Made by a program: the position numbers and the translations under genes. The notes under the pieces are model-generated. The model did not search any database, was not told the DNA's origin, and was given only the letters and a program-made list of their open reading frames with translations. Of a stretch of 64,000 bases of DNA, positions 34,056 through 43,181 are shown piece by piece. Positions within the stretch are counted from its first letter, which is position 1. Every line of letters starts with the position of its first letter. Source of the stretch: Streptomyces albofaciens JCM 4342 (GTDB taxonomy: Bacteria; Actinomycetota; Actinomycetes; Streptomycetales; Streptomycetaceae); the NCBI RefSeq assembly GCF_008634025.1, contig NZ_PDCM01000001.1, positions 2,043,501 to 2,107,500 on the forward strand, given 5' to 3'.

Positions 34056-35348
34056 TCAGGCGGGCCGGCGTGCGGGTACGGTCGCACGCCACAGGCGGCG
34101 GGCGGACAGCCAGGCGGCGGCGAGCAGCAGCAGATTGCGTACGTACAGGTTGGTGATGGACAGCCAGGACGCGTCGTCCCGCAGCCCGCGATAGAGGAGC
34201 GGGAAGTCCAGCGTGGTGAAAAGGCAGGCCGCGAGGATCAGCAGGGCGACCGGGCGCTGGGTGGTGTCGCCGCGCAGCAGGCAGACCGCGGCCAGGCCGA
34301 CCAGCCAGACCAGGTACTGCGGGCTGATGACCCGGCTGGTGACGACGAACAGCAGCGTGGCGGTCAGTGCGGCGTCCGGCAGTACGTGGGCGGCGGCGCG
34401 GTCCGAACGGCGCCGCCACCACAGCAGCCAGCCGAAGGCCAGCACGGTCGACACCTGCATGGCGGCGCTGACCCCGTGCACCCACGGGCCGACGAACTCG
34501 TGCGAACCGTCCTTCGCCGCCCACGTACCGCTCCAGCCGAAGTGCCGCGCCACGTGGAACGGCAGGGAACCGACCGACTCGATCTGAATCCCGCGCGAGC
34601 CCTGCGCGGCGAGGAAGGAGAAGGCGTTCGGCATGGCGAGGGCGAAGCCGGCGGTCACGGCCACGCCGGTGACGGCGGCGGCCACCCAGGCCGTACGGGT
34701 GCGGCGGCCCCGCGGCGTACCGGCGAGCAGCAGTACGGGCCAGACCTTGACGACCGCCGCGACCGCCGTCACCGCCCCGAAGGCCCGGGCCGCCCGGGCC
34801 GCTCGGGCGTGCCGCGCGGGCGCGACCACCAGGGCGAGTATCGCGAGGGCGGTCACGTGCAGATCGAACCGGTTCCACGGCATGGTGCTGAGTACGGCCA
34901 GGCCCGCGGTCCACAGCCACGGTGCGGCCAGGGAACGGCCGCGCCGCCGCGCCGCCCACAGGAGCAGCGCGAAGACCGCGGCATCACACAGGGCGGCCAG
35001 CACGATGAACGCGTGGCCGTAGCCGAGGCCCGGAACCAGGCCGGGCGCCAGGATCGGCAGCGCCGCGCCGGGCGGGTACTGCCAGCTCACGTCGTGCAGC
35101 GGGAAGCTGCCGTCGCTCAGGACCGCGTACCAAGCGGTGTAGACCTTGCTCACGGACGGGTCGAGACCGCCCCCGCCCCCGGCCCCGCCTCCGCTCCCGC
35201 CCCCGCCCGCGAACGGGTTGATCTTCAGTGCCGTCGGCACCAGCCAGAGCCTGGTGAGCAGCCAGACGGTGAGGAGGGGGAGGGGTGACCTGTTGGTCCG
35301 GGCGCGGATGCCCGGGGCGGTCGGCCGGTCCGTGATCTGGTCGAGCAC
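34056..35348 (-). CDS. GT87-like polyprenol-phosphate-dependent glycosyltransferase
   Basis: A 430-residue integral membrane protein with about ten hydrophobic segments and the look of DUF2029/GT87 mannosyltransferases: SDGSFPLHDVSWQYPPGAALPIL in the first large loop (Asp-rich loop with YPP; landmarks LHDVSWQYPPGA), WNRFDLHVTALAILAL, VKVWPVLLLAG, and the late SRVISPQYLVWLVGLAAV block. GT-C enzymes of this type elongate lipoglycans from polyprenol-phosphate sugars outside the membrane. An unusual poly-Gly insert follows the first helix (AGGGGSGGGAGGGGG). GTG at 35348 with ggag upstream. Confidence 0.85.
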   Translation of the reverse strand: MLDQITDRPTAPGIRARTNRSPLPLLTVWLLTRLWLVPTALKINPFAGGGGSGGGAGGGGGLDPSVSKVYTAWYAVLSDGSFPLHDVSWQYPPGAALPILAPGLVPGLGYGHAFIVLAALCDAAVFALLLWAARRRGRSLAAPWLWTAGLAVLSTMPWNRFDLHVTALAILALVVAPARHARAARAARAFGAVTAVAAVVKVWPVLLLAGTPRGRRTRTAWVAAAVTGVAVTAGFALAMPNAFSFLAAQGSRGIQIESVGSLPFHVARHFGWSGTWAAKDGSHEFVGPWVHGVSAAMQVSTVLAFGWLLWWRRRSDRAAAHVLPDAALTATLLFVVTSRVISPQYLVWLVGLAAVCLLRGDTTQRPVALLILAACLFTTLDFPLLYRGLRDDASWLSITNLYVRNLLLLAAAWLSARRLWRATVPARRPA

Positions 35349-35461
35349 TGCGCCGGGGCTCCGTTCGTACCGGGTGGGGCGGCACCTCGCTGAGCGGCTG
35401 GGCCGCTGGGGCGTACGGCCGGTCGGTGTCCGCGGCCGGCGACGGTCCGTGTCCGGTCCGC

Positions 35462-35513
35462 CGTCGGTGCCCACGGCCCCTGTCCGTCGTCGGTGCCCAC
35501 GGCCCCTGTTCGT
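35462..35513. repeat. 26-bp tandem repeat between two glycosyltransferase genes
   Basis: Two units beginning cgtcggtgcccacggcccct start at 35462 and 35488, differing at one position near the end. They lie in the control region between the divergent glycosyltransferase genes. Confidence 0.75.
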
Positions 35514-35530
35514 CGCCGGTGTCCGCGAGG

Positions 35531-35600
35531 TGTATACATCGCAAGTATGTATGCGGTGTATGCACACGTTGTATGCATGCAATGTATACGTGCAGTGTAG
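35531..35600 (+). promoter_or_regulatory. AT-rich array of TGTATGC half-sites in a divergent promoter
   Basis: Within about 60 bp are tgtataca, gtatgtatgc, tgtatgca, tgtatgcatgca and tgtatac. This is strongly AT-rich against the local GC background. Direct and inverted copies of TGTATRC repeat at intervals of 12-14 bp, as in operators read by several protein dimers. The array ends with tgtagagt, a possible -10 just before the ATG at 35610, so the plus-strand gene may have a very short leader. Confidence 0.65.
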
Positions 35601-35609
35601 AGTCCCCGC

Positions 35610-37301
35610 ATGCCAGCAGAAGCCGCCCCCGCCCCACCGGTCGCAGCTCTCCCCACGCAACGCACCGCCCAGCGCACCACATCGCGCACCGCACGCAACA
35701 CCGCACAGAACACCGCTCAAGACGCCACACGCAGCACCACACAAAACACCACACCCGCCTCGCTCCCCAGCACCGCACCCGCCTCGCTCCCGAGCACCGC
35801 ACCCGCCTCGCTCCCGAGCACCGCACCCTCCGGCTCTGTCCTCGCGCGTCTCGCCGTCCCGGCGATCCCCGCGCTGCTGGCGCTGGCGCTCGGTCTGTGG
35901 GGCATCCGGCGGAGCGACAGCCTGTGGCGGGACGAGGCGGTGACCTGGCAGGTCGGGCAGCGTTCCGTGGCGGAGATCTGGCACATGCTCGGCGAGGTGG
36001 ATGTCGTGCACGGCCTCTACTACGTGCTGATGCACGGTCTGTTCGAGGTCTTCGGCACCGGCCCGGCCGTGCTGCGCATGCCGTCCGTGCTGGCGATCGT
36101 CGTGGCCGCTGCCGCCACCGCCGCGGCCGGGCGCCGCCTCGCCGGTCCGTGGGCCGGGCTCGCCGCCGGACTGGTCCTCGCGCTGATCCCCAACATTCAG
36201 CACTACGCCCAGGAGGGACGGGCATACGCTCTGGTCACGGCCGGTACGGCGGTGGCCACCCAGCTCCTGGTGAGCGCATCGTCAACCGCGCGGCGCGATC
36301 GGCCGGGCCGGCCGGGCCGGGCGGACCGGGCGGGCCGGGGCCGCTGGGCCGCCTACGCCGCCGTCATGCTGACCACGGCCCTGCTGAACTGGTTCTCCCT
36401 GTTCGTCCTGCCCGCGCACGCCGTCACCGTTCTCGTCGCCCGCCGTCGCGGCGCGCGCCCGCTGCTGGCGCCGTGGTCGGTGGCCGCCGCCGTGGTGGTA
36501 GCGGGCGCGCTGCCGCTGATCCACGCCAGCCGGGCCCAGGCGGGCCAGGTGTCGTGGATCGAACCGGTCGCCGTCTCCACGCTGCTGGGTATCGCCGTGC
36601 TGGTGCTCGTGGCGCTGGTGTGTGCCCGGGTTCCCTACCCCGGGCGGGGGCGCGCGGCCATGTCGCCGGCCTCCGCCGGGCTGCCGCTGCTCGTCGTGCC
36701 GCAGTGCGGCCTGCTGCTGGCCTCGGTCCTCGTGGAGCCGCTCTACCTCGACCGCTACGTCCTCTACACGAACATCGGCTTCGCCCTGCTCCTCGGCGTC
36801 GGCGTCGCCGCTGCCGTCCAGGCCCTCCCGGGCCGTACCTGGGTGCTGCTCGCGGGCGTCACGGCGCTGGGCTTCGCGGCACTGCTGCCGGTGGAGACCG
36901 GCCTGCGCGCGCCGACGAGCCGGGCGGACGACGTGCTGCGGGCGGCGCACCGGGTGGCGGCGAGCGCGCGGTCCGGTGACGGCGTGCTGTTCATACCGGC
37001 GGCGCGGCGCGACACGGCGCTGGTGACACCGTCGGCCTTCACCGGCCTGAAGGACCTCGCGCTGACCGGGGACCCGGTGTCGTCCGGCACCATCAAGGGC
37101 GTCGAGGGCAGCCCGGAACACATACGCGCGGCCATGCTGGCCGAGCACCGCATCGTGGTCGTCACCGACACCCGCCGGGCCGCACGGCCCGCCCCCGCCC
37201 GCGAGGCCGAGAAGCTCCGCGTCCTGGCCCGCCACTTCCAGCGCACCGAACGGACGGACAGCGTCGGGCGGCGGGTGGAGGTGTACGAGAGGGTGCGGTG
37301 A
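35610..37301 (+). CDS. GT39/ArnT-like membrane glycosyltransferase
   Basis: A 563-residue GT-C protein. The N-terminal 75 residues are a cytoplasmic Thr/Ala/Asn-rich run with three exact PASLPSTA octapeptides (24-bp DNA repeats). About nine membrane segments follow. The first loop has SDSLWRDEAVTWQVGQRS, the Asp-Glu motif of GT39 and ArnT enzymes, then HGLYYVLMHGLFEVFGTG and PNIQHYAQEGRAYAL. A ~130-residue soluble C-terminal domain ends the protein. It probably transfers a sugar from a polyprenol phosphate outside the cell. Divergent from the GT87-like gene. Confidence 0.88.
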   Translation: MPAEAAPAPPVAALPTQRTAQRTTSRTARNTAQNTAQDATRSTTQNTTPASLPSTAPASLPSTAPASLPSTAPSGSVLARLAVPAIPALLALALGLWGIRRSDSLWRDEAVTWQVGQRSVAEIWHMLGEVDVVHGLYYVLMHGLFEVFGTGPAVLRMPSVLAIVVAAAATAAAGRRLAGPWAGLAAGLVLALIPNIQHYAQEGRAYALVTAGTAVATQLLVSASSTARRDRPGRPGRADRAGRGRWAAYAAVMLTTALLNWFSLFVLPAHAVTVLVARRRGARPLLAPWSVAAAVVVAGALPLIHASRAQAGQVSWIEPVAVSTLLGIAVLVLVALVCARVPYPGRGRAAMSPASAGLPLLVVPQCGLLLASVLVEPLYLDRYVLYTNIGFALLLGVGVAAAVQALPGRTWVLLAGVTALGFAALLPVETGLRAPTSRADDVLRAAHRVAASARSGDGVLFIPAARRDTALVTPSAFTGLKDLALTGDPVSSGTIKGVEGSPEHIRAAMLAEHRIVVVTDTRRAARPAPAREAEKLRVLARHFQRTERTDSVGRRVEVYERVR

Positions 37302-37458
37302 GCCGCTGCCGCCGCGCTCCCTCCAGAGACCTCCCCTGCCACCACCCGGACCGCCTCCTGAGACTCCCCTGCCGCCCGGACCGCCCCGCCTCCGAGACTC
37401 CCCTGCCGCCCAGGCTGCCTCCTGAGGTCACCTGCCGCCCGGACCGCCCTCCCGAGGC

Positions 37459-38118
37459 TCACCCGGCGTCGTACGGCACCGGCGCCGCGTCCGGCGGGAA
37501 ACTGATGACCAGGTCCGCGCGCTCCCGTACCGCCGCCACCAGGCGGGCGTTGGCCTCGTCCGAGGTGTGCACGAACCGTTCGGCCCGCGCGCGGGGCTTG
37601 CCGAAGCGCTCGTGCCGGTCGACCAGGCGCCGTACCCGTTCCGCGTCGTCCAGCTCCACGTACCAGACCTCGTCCAGGCACTCCCTGGCCCGGGCCCACG
37701 CGGGGTCGTCGAGGAGCAGATAGTTGCCCTCGGTCACGACGAGCGGCACATCGTGCGGTACGGGGATGCTGCCGGCCACCGGCTCCTCGATGCGGCGGTC
37801 GAAGGCCGGGGCGTAGACGACGGTGTCCGGCGCGGGGGAGCGCAGGCGGGCGAGCAGGGCCGCGTACCCGGCCGCGTCGAAGGTGTCCGGGGCGCCCTTG
37901 CGGTCCGTACGCCCCAGGCGGCGCAACTCCGCCTCGGCGAGATGGAAGCCGTCCATGGGGACGAGCGCCGCCGCCCCGGCCAGTTCGGACACCAGATGGG
38001 CGGCCAGGGTGGACTTGCCCGCGCCCGGCGGCCCCGTGATGCCGAGCAGCCGGCGGCGGTCCGGGCCGGCGGTGGCGGCGAGACGCCGGGCACGTGCGGT
38101 GAGTTGCTGCGGTTCCAT
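37459..38118 (-). CDS. Nucleoside/pantothenate-kinase-like P-loop kinase
   Basis: A 219-residue P-loop kinase. Walker A is GITGPPGAGKSTLAAHL, the substrate loop VPMDGFHLAEAELRRLG, and VVTEGNYLLLDDPAWARAR follows, as in the uridine kinase, pantothenate kinase and fructose-transport-associated (FrcK-like) kinases. Arginine-rich DRHERFGKPRARAERFV forms the lid. The phosphate acceptor is uncertain. It lies 10 bp after the methyltransferase gene on the same strand, so they are probably one operon. Confidence 0.9.
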   Translation of the reverse strand: MEPQQLTARARRLAATAGPDRRRLLGITGPPGAGKSTLAAHLVSELAGAAALVPMDGFHLAEAELRRLGRTDRKGAPDTFDAAGYAALLARLRSPAPDTVVYAPAFDRRIEEPVAGSIPVPHDVPLVVTEGNYLLLDDPAWARARECLDEVWYVELDDAERVRRLVDRHERFGKPRARAERFVHTSDEANARLVAAVRERADLVISFPPDAAPVPYDAG

Positions 38119-38128
38119 GTCGTGGTTC

Positions 38129-39397
38129 CTACGGCTCGTCGCGTATGCCCTCGGCCGGGTGCGCCGCGCCCAGGCGCCACAGCGAGGTCACCTCGGCCGC
38201 GCGGGCCGCGTGCAGGGGGTCGTCGGGGTCGCGGGAGCGGCCGTGCCGGGGCCGGATGTCCAGGCGGTCCAGCACCGTCAGGCCCGCCGCCGCGAACGCG
38301 TCGGTCAGCTCGGTACGGGCGCGCAGCCCGAGGAGTTCCGCGAGGTCCGACATGATCAGCCAGCCCTCGCCGCCCGGGACCAGGTGCGCGGCCAGACCGT
38401 CCAGGAAGCCGCGGAGCATCCGGCTGCCCGGGTCGTAGACCGCGTACTCGACGGGGGAGGTGGGCTTGGCGGGGACCCACGGCGGGTTGCAGACGACCAG
38501 GGACGCGCGCCCGGCCGGGAACAGGTCGGCCGCCACGACCTCCACCCGGTCGGCCACGCCGAGCCGGGTCACGTTCTCCCGCGCGCAGGCCAGCGCCCGC
38601 GGGTCCTGGTCGGTGGCCACGACCCGGGACACGCCGCGCCGCGCCAGCACCGACGCCAGCACGCCGGTACCGGTGCCGATGTCGAACGCCGGGCCCGGGG
38701 CGGACGGCAGCGGGGCCTCGGCCACCAGATCCACGTACTCGCCGCGCACCGGCGAGAAGACGCCGTAATACGGGTGGACGCGGTCGCCGCCGAGCGCCGG
38801 TATCGCGACGCCGTTTCTGCGCCATTCGTACGCGCCGATCACGCCGAGCAGTTCGCGCAACGAGACGAGCTGGGGGAGGGCGGGGGAAGCGGCCCCGGTG
38901 TGCGGGTCGGCCCCGGTGTGTGGGTCGGCCCCGGTGTGTGGATCGGCGCTGGTGTGCTGTCCGGCCGCCCCGGCATCCTCCTCCGGGCCGTACGCCTGGA
39001 GGCACGCCTCCCGTACGTCCGGTGCGCGGCGCAGCGCGAGGCCGTAGCCGGGCTCCAGGGACACCAGCAGCATGCCCAGGATGCGGGCGCGTTGGTTCTG
39101 GGCGGCCCGGTGCTGGTGGAAGGCCTGCGCGGGGTCGGTCGGCGGCCGCTTGCGGGGCCGGCGGTCGATGCGGCGGGCCAGCGCCGTGAGCAGCTGGCGG
39201 GCGTTGTGGAAGTCGCCGCGCCACAGCAGGGCGGTGCCCTCGCAGGCGAGCTTGTAGGCGTCGTCGGCCTTCGTACGGTCGTCCGCCACGGCGATCCGGC
39301 GGGGCGGCGGCGCGCCGCTCTCGGAACGCCAGCGCGCGGAGCGGGCCGCGCCGGCCTCGGTCCACGCGACGGACTGCGGGGCCTGAAGTGTGTTCAT
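38129..39397 (-). CDS. Class I SAM methyltransferase with NPPW motif
   Basis: A 422-residue protein. The C-terminal half is a methyltransferase: AFDIGTGTGVLASVLARRG (SAM motif I), RVVATDQDPRALACARENV, VEVVAADLFPAG, and LVVCNPPWVPAKPTSPVEYA, where NPPW marks methylation of a planar nitrogen such as an amide, base or side chain. The N-terminal half is helical (YKLACEGTALLWRGDFHNARQLLTALARR) and not assigned. Between them three DPHTGA hexapeptides form an 18-bp DNA repeat. ATG at 39397 has only a weak ribosome site. Target unknown. Confidence 0.88.
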   Translation of the reverse strand: MNTLQAPQSVAWTEAGAARSARWRSESGAPPPRRIAVADDRTKADDAYKLACEGTALLWRGDFHNARQLLTALARRIDRRPRKRPPTDPAQAFHQHRAAQNQRARILGMLLVSLEPGYGLALRRAPDVREACLQAYGPEEDAGAAGQHTSADPHTGADPHTGADPHTGAASPALPQLVSLRELLGVIGAYEWRRNGVAIPALGGDRVHPYYGVFSPVRGEYVDLVAEAPLPSAPGPAFDIGTGTGVLASVLARRGVSRVVATDQDPRALACARENVTRLGVADRVEVVAADLFPAGRASLVVCNPPWVPAKPTSPVEYAVYDPGSRMLRGFLDGLAAHLVPGGEGWLIMSDLAELLGLRARTELTDAFAAAGLTVLDRLDIRPRHGRSRDPDDPLHAARAAEVTSLWRLGAAHPAEGIRDEP

Positions 39398-39544
39398 TGC
39401 GTCCCAGGTAAGGGGCTGAGAAGTGACGTTCGACTCTACTCCGTGTCCGGCGGGGACCTTCGTCCCCTGTCGCCGGGGCTGCGCGGAGTAGGAGTATGGA
39501 AATAGTTGGGCATAGCACACGCTGTTGGTCGTATGGAGGCGTAC

Positions 39545-40486
39545 ATGGACACCCTGCCGGTCATTGTCGCGGTGGACGGATCCCCCGACAGCGAACGGGC
39601 GCTGCGCTGGGCGATCGAGGCGGCCCGGCTGCGCTCCGCGCCGCTCCAGATCGTGCACGTCTGGCCGTACGTCACCACGGAGGGCCGCGCGGCGGCCGAA
39701 TCCGGCATCGGCGACCCGGTCCTGGACGAACTGCGCAAGACGCTGGACGGGCGGGCCGACACGGCCGCTCTGCCGGGCGTCGAATTCCGCAGCCTCAGCG
39801 GGCTCACCGACACGCTGCTGCCCGCCCTCGGCGCCGAGGCGCAGCTGCTCGTGCTCGGCTCGCGCGGGCGCGGCGGCTTCGCCAGCCTGCTGCTCGGCTC
39901 GAACGGCATGGCGTGCGCCGCGCATTCGGAGGGACCCGTCGTGGTGGTCCCCCGCCCGGACCGCGGGGACGCGGAGCGGGGCCCGGACGGCGAGCGTCCG
40001 CGCCCCACCCCGCCGCAGGTCACGCTGGGTGTCGACGCCTCCTCCGACGAGCCCGGCGCGATCGGCTTCGCGTTCGCCGAGGCGAGCCGCCGCGACGCGC
40101 GCCTGCTGGTGGTCTCCGGCTTCTCCTGGCCGATGATGACCCCGCCGTCGTTCGAATACATCGCGGCCTATGACGGCACCCAGCAGGAGTACGAGAACGC
40201 GCTGTCCGAGCAGCTGACGCGGACGCTCGCGCCGCACCGCGAACGGCACCCCGAGGTGCCGGTGACGGTCGAGCTGCGCAACGCGGACGCGGCCGGACAG
40301 CTCGTCGAGGCGTCCAAGGCCAGTGACCTGGTCGTGGTCGCCCGGCACCGCAGGCGCCTGCCGATCGGCCGCCGGCTCGGCTCGGTCGCCCATGCCGTAC
40401 TGCTGCACGCGGTCTGCCCGATCGCGGTCGTACCGGAGGAGCCGGAGCGGGCCGGGGAGCCGGGCAAGGCGGCCGAAGAGCGGTAG
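39545..40486 (+). CDS. Universal stress protein, two tandem UspA domains
   Basis: A 313-residue double UspA protein. Domain 1 runs from VIVAVDGSPDSERALRWAIE to LLVLGSRGRGGFASLLLGSNGM (the G-x2-G-x9-G-S ATP signature). Domain 2 runs from VTLGVDASSDEPGAIGFAFA to LVVVARHRRRLPIGRRLGSV, where the ATP loop is degenerate (RHRRRLPIG). ATG at 39545 is preferred because tggagg sits 8 bp upstream; two in-frame ATGs precede it. Such proteins support survival in hypoxia, dormancy or stress. Confidence 0.93.
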   Translation: MDTLPVIVAVDGSPDSERALRWAIEAARLRSAPLQIVHVWPYVTTEGRAAAESGIGDPVLDELRKTLDGRADTAALPGVEFRSLSGLTDTLLPALGAEAQLLVLGSRGRGGFASLLLGSNGMACAAHSEGPVVVVPRPDRGDAERGPDGERPRPTPPQVTLGVDASSDEPGAIGFAFAEASRRDARLLVVSGFSWPMMTPPSFEYIAAYDGTQQEYENALSEQLTRTLAPHRERHPEVPVTVELRNADAAGQLVEASKASDLVVVARHRRRLPIGRRLGSVAHAVLLHAVCPIAVVPEEPERAGEPGKAAEER

Positions 40487-40566
40487 GGCGAGGGCGAGCA
40501 GCAGGCCGACGGCAAGGGCGGGGAGGAGCAGGCACCCGGGGCCCATGCGCGGTCCCGGAAAATCCC

Positions 40567-41115
40567 TCAGCCGACCCCGAACGCCTCCGCGTAGCGCACC
40601 GTGCCGCGCGGGGGCGTGCCGCCGTCCAGGGAGAGCGCCAGGAACGCCTCGTCCGGCCACTCCTGGGGCGGCAGGATGCCGAAGCGGGAGGCGGGCTCGA
40701 AGCCGAACCTGGGGTAGTACGACGGGTGCCCCAGCACAATGGCCGTCCGCTCGCCGGCGGCGCGGGCCGCGTCCAGCACCGCCCGGATGGCGGCGCTGCC
40801 CGCGCGCTGCTTCTGGTACGCGGGCAGTACGGCGCAGGGCGCCAGCGCGACGGCCGGTTCGCCGGCTATGTGACAGCGGGTGAGCAGGGCGTACGCGGCG
40901 ACGGGAGCGGGCGCCGGACCGGAGCCCGCGGCTTCGGCGGTGACCTCGGCGGCGGGCACGGCCACGTACGACAGGCCCGGCAGCCAGGCCGCCGGGTCAC
41001 GCCGCAGCGCGTCGACGAGGTCGGCCTCGCCGGAGGTTTCGAAGGCGGCGAGGTTGACCCGGCGGACGGCCGGGATGTCCTCGGGAGTCTCGGGGCGGCA
41101 CTGCCAATCGCTCAT
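40567..41115 (-). CDS. GNAT N-acetyltransferase (YhbS-like)
   Basis: A 182-residue GNAT protein. RPETPEDIPAVRRVNLAAF starts the fold; ALAPCAVLPAYQKQRAGSAAIRAVLDAARAAG carries the acetyl-CoA loop (Q-x-x-R/A-G-x-A type); IVLGHPSYYPRFGFEPASRFGI is the conserved GHPxYYPRFGF segment of YhbS-like members. The acceptor is unknown. ATG at 41115 (MSDWQCRP). Confidence 0.92.
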   Translation of the reverse strand: MSDWQCRPETPEDIPAVRRVNLAAFETSGEADLVDALRRDPAAWLPGLSYVAVPAAEVTAEAAGSGPAPAPVAAYALLTRCHIAGEPAVALAPCAVLPAYQKQRAGSAAIRAVLDAARAAGERTAIVLGHPSYYPRFGFEPASRFGILPPQEWPDEAFLALSLDGGTPPRGTVRYAEAFGVG

Positions 41116-41377
41116 GCCGTCATGGTCGCACCGGGGTCTGACAATCCGCCCCGGGTTTTCCCCGGCCACCGGCCGCCCCGCCCCGACCGGCCCGTTTCAC
41201 CGCGTCCACCCCGACCCGTGGTCCACCTCGCCCTGCCCAGACCACTTCACCCCGCCCCTCCGTGTTCTGGGCGGAATTCGGTCGGCCGGTTGACGGCCGG
41301 TACCCGTCGCACCGAGCGGCCTCGTCGCACCGCGCGGCTCCGGTCCCCGCGGCCTTGGCCCCCCGCGCGGCCGCGGG

Positions 41378-42037
41378 TCAGTCGGCTCCCGGCGCCGCGA
41401 ACGCCGCCGCCCGGCGCTCCGGCCGCCGCATCAGGAAGACCGCCGCCGATCCCGCCGCGAACAGCGCGAACACCGAGACGGCGGTGCTGATCCACGACGC
41501 GCCCAGCCACTGCCCGCCCACATAGCCCAGGGCCACGCCGTACGCGGCCCAGGCCAGCCCGGCCAGCGCGGACCACGGCAGGAACTCCCGGGCCGTACGG
41601 TGCGCGACGCCCGCGCCCAGGCTGACCACCGAGCGTCCGGCGGGCGCGAAGCGGGCCAGTACGACGATGCCGCCGCCGCCCCGGGTCAGGGCCGCGCCGA
41701 GGCGTTCCTGGGCCGCGGCCAGCCGGCGGGAGCGGGCGATGGCGCGGTCGAAGCGGTCGCCGCCGCGCCAGGCGAGCCGGTAGGCGACCAGGTCGCCCAG
41801 GACCGAGGCGGTCGCGGCGCACAGCACCAGGGCCAGCATCTCGGTGATGTGCACATCGCCGCGCACCGCGCCGGAGACGGCGCCGGCCGCGGTGTCGGTG
41901 CCCGCCGCCGTGGTGGCCGCGGTGATCACCAGGACGCCGCTGGGCAGGATGGGCACGAAGACGTCGAGGAGTACGGAGAGTCCGACGATCGCGTAGACCC
42001 AAGGGGTGTCGCTCAACGACCCCAGGCTTTCCAACAA
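41378..42037 (-). CDS. DedA/VTT family membrane protein
   Basis: A 219-residue member of the DedA family. FVPILPSGVLVITAAT, ATASVLGDLVAYRLAWRGG, RGGGGIVVLARFAPAGRSVVSLGAG and LGYVGGQWLGASWISTAVS match the family blocks, including the F-x-P-x-G-R loop. TTG at 42037 (MLESLGSLSD) is chosen because a gggaga sequence precedes it and family members often start at LESLG; an in-frame ATG at 42076 is the alternative. It is the second DedA-type gene here. In 42038-42333 upstream no gene was seen. Confidence 0.88.
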   Translation of the reverse strand: MLESLGSLSDTPWVYAIVGLSVLLDVFVPILPSGVLVITAATTAAGTDTAAGAVSGAVRGDVHITEMLALVLCAATASVLGDLVAYRLAWRGGDRFDRAIARSRRLAAAQERLGAALTRGGGGIVVLARFAPAGRSVVSLGAGVAHRTAREFLPWSALAGLAWAAYGVALGYVGGQWLGASWISTAVSVFALFAAGSAAVFLMRRPERRAAAFAAPGAD

Positions 42038-42333
42038 CGTCCTTCTCCCGTCCGGACCCCTGCCGCGACGTCGCATCGGGCGGCTGGGGCGGCTGTACCG
42101 CCATACAGCGTACGCCTGGCGGGCGCACGGTGACGTTCCGGGGCGCACGGTGTTGTTGGGTTCACACCGCCTCGAAACCGGCCCGGAACCGTCCCGGACC
42201 CCGCCGTCACCCGTCTGCTGCGGCCGTGGCGCAAAAGAGCGCGGCTCAGGGAACGACATATGCCGGAATGTGCGCTCTGTGATCGCGTGAGCAGGGCGCT
42301 CCGGAGCGGAACGGCACACGAATGGAGACATGG

Positions 42334-43089
42334 ATGCAGACGTTGAGGGAGTCATCGACGACGTCGGACAGCGGGACGGAACCGGTCGCGGACGGGGCAC
42401 GGGCCGGGGGCGGCGCGGCGCGGGTGCGGACGGCCGCCAAGGCGGCGGGCGCCTGCGCGGCGGGTCTCGCCACGGCGGGCGCGCTCCTGCTCGCCCCGGC
42501 GGCCGTGGCGGCGGACGGTGACAAGATCCAGAAGAACACCGTCGACCCGCAGTACTCCGTGACGATCGCCGCGCAGTTCGCGCGGCCGAACGCCCAGATG
42601 CTGAGCAGCGCGCTCACCTACGATCCCAAGCTGGTGCCCGTGGGCTCCCATGTGACGGTCAGCGAGCGCACCGACAGCAAGCAGACCCGGGTCGGCCTGC
42701 GGGTGGCCGACCTGCCGGCGAACCGCACCTACGGGGCGCACGTCCACACCGGCGCCTGCGGTGTCCGCCCGACGGACGCGGGCGGGCACTACCAGCACCG
42801 CAAGGACCCGCGTACGCCGTCCGTCGACCCGGCCTACGCCAACCCGAAGAACGAGGTCTGGCTCGACTTCACGACCAACGCGAACGGCGAGGGCTCGGCC
42901 GAGTCCCGGCACGCCTGGAACTTCCGGCCCGGCGAGGCGCGCTCGGTGGCGATCCACGAGCGGCGCACCGCGACCGGGCCCGGGGTGGCGGGGACCGCCG
43001 GCCGGGTGGTGGCGTGCTACACCGTGCCGTTCAACAACTCGAAGGAGGCCGGGAAGGCCGTCGCGGGCGTGCTGAAGAAGACCTTCTGA
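42334..43089 (+). CDS. Exported superoxide dismutase-like protein (Cu-only type)
   Basis: A 251-residue exported protein: a long N-terminus, then a hydrophobic segment and an AVAA cleavage site (about residues 35-60). The domain follows Cu/Zn-SOD order: GAHVHTGACG (two copper His and a Cys), GGHYQHR (third His), VAIHERR (fourth His) and GTAGRVVACY (active-site Arg and disulfide Cys). The extra zinc His residues of classical SODs are missing, so it resembles Cu-only SODs. Activity is unproven. ATG at 42334 has ggag 6 bp upstream. A second copy lies at 59078-59644. Confidence 0.85.
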   Translation: MQTLRESSTTSDSGTEPVADGARAGGGAARVRTAAKAAGACAAGLATAGALLLAPAAVAADGDKIQKNTVDPQYSVTIAAQFARPNAQMLSSALTYDPKLVPVGSHVTVSERTDSKQTRVGLRVADLPANRTYGAHVHTGACGVRPTDAGGHYQHRKDPRTPSVDPAYANPKNEVWLDFTTNANGEGSAESRHAWNFRPGEARSVAIHERRTATGPGVAGTAGRVVACYTVPFNNSKEAGKAVAGVLKKTF

Positions 43090-43109
43090 CCGGGGTTCCC
43101 GGAAAAGCG

Positions 43110-43143
43110 GCGGCGGCCCCCGGAAGACTCCGGGGGCCGCCGC
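43110..43143 (+). terminator. Hairpin terminator after SOD-like gene
   Basis: A perfect 15-bp stem (43110-43124 with 43129-43143), loop agac, 20 bases past the stop, between convergent genes. It may serve both. Confidence 0.9.
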
Positions 43144-43181
43144 TGTCGTCGTCTCGCGGCCCGGTGGCCGCGGCGCTGCCG

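Noticed and set aside
40490..40560. Hydrophobic minus-strand peptide (MGPGCLLLPALAVGLLLALALP) as a small membrane protein
   Set aside because: Only part is outside the antisense of the universal stress protein, the frame does not stop nearby, and no ribosome site precedes it.
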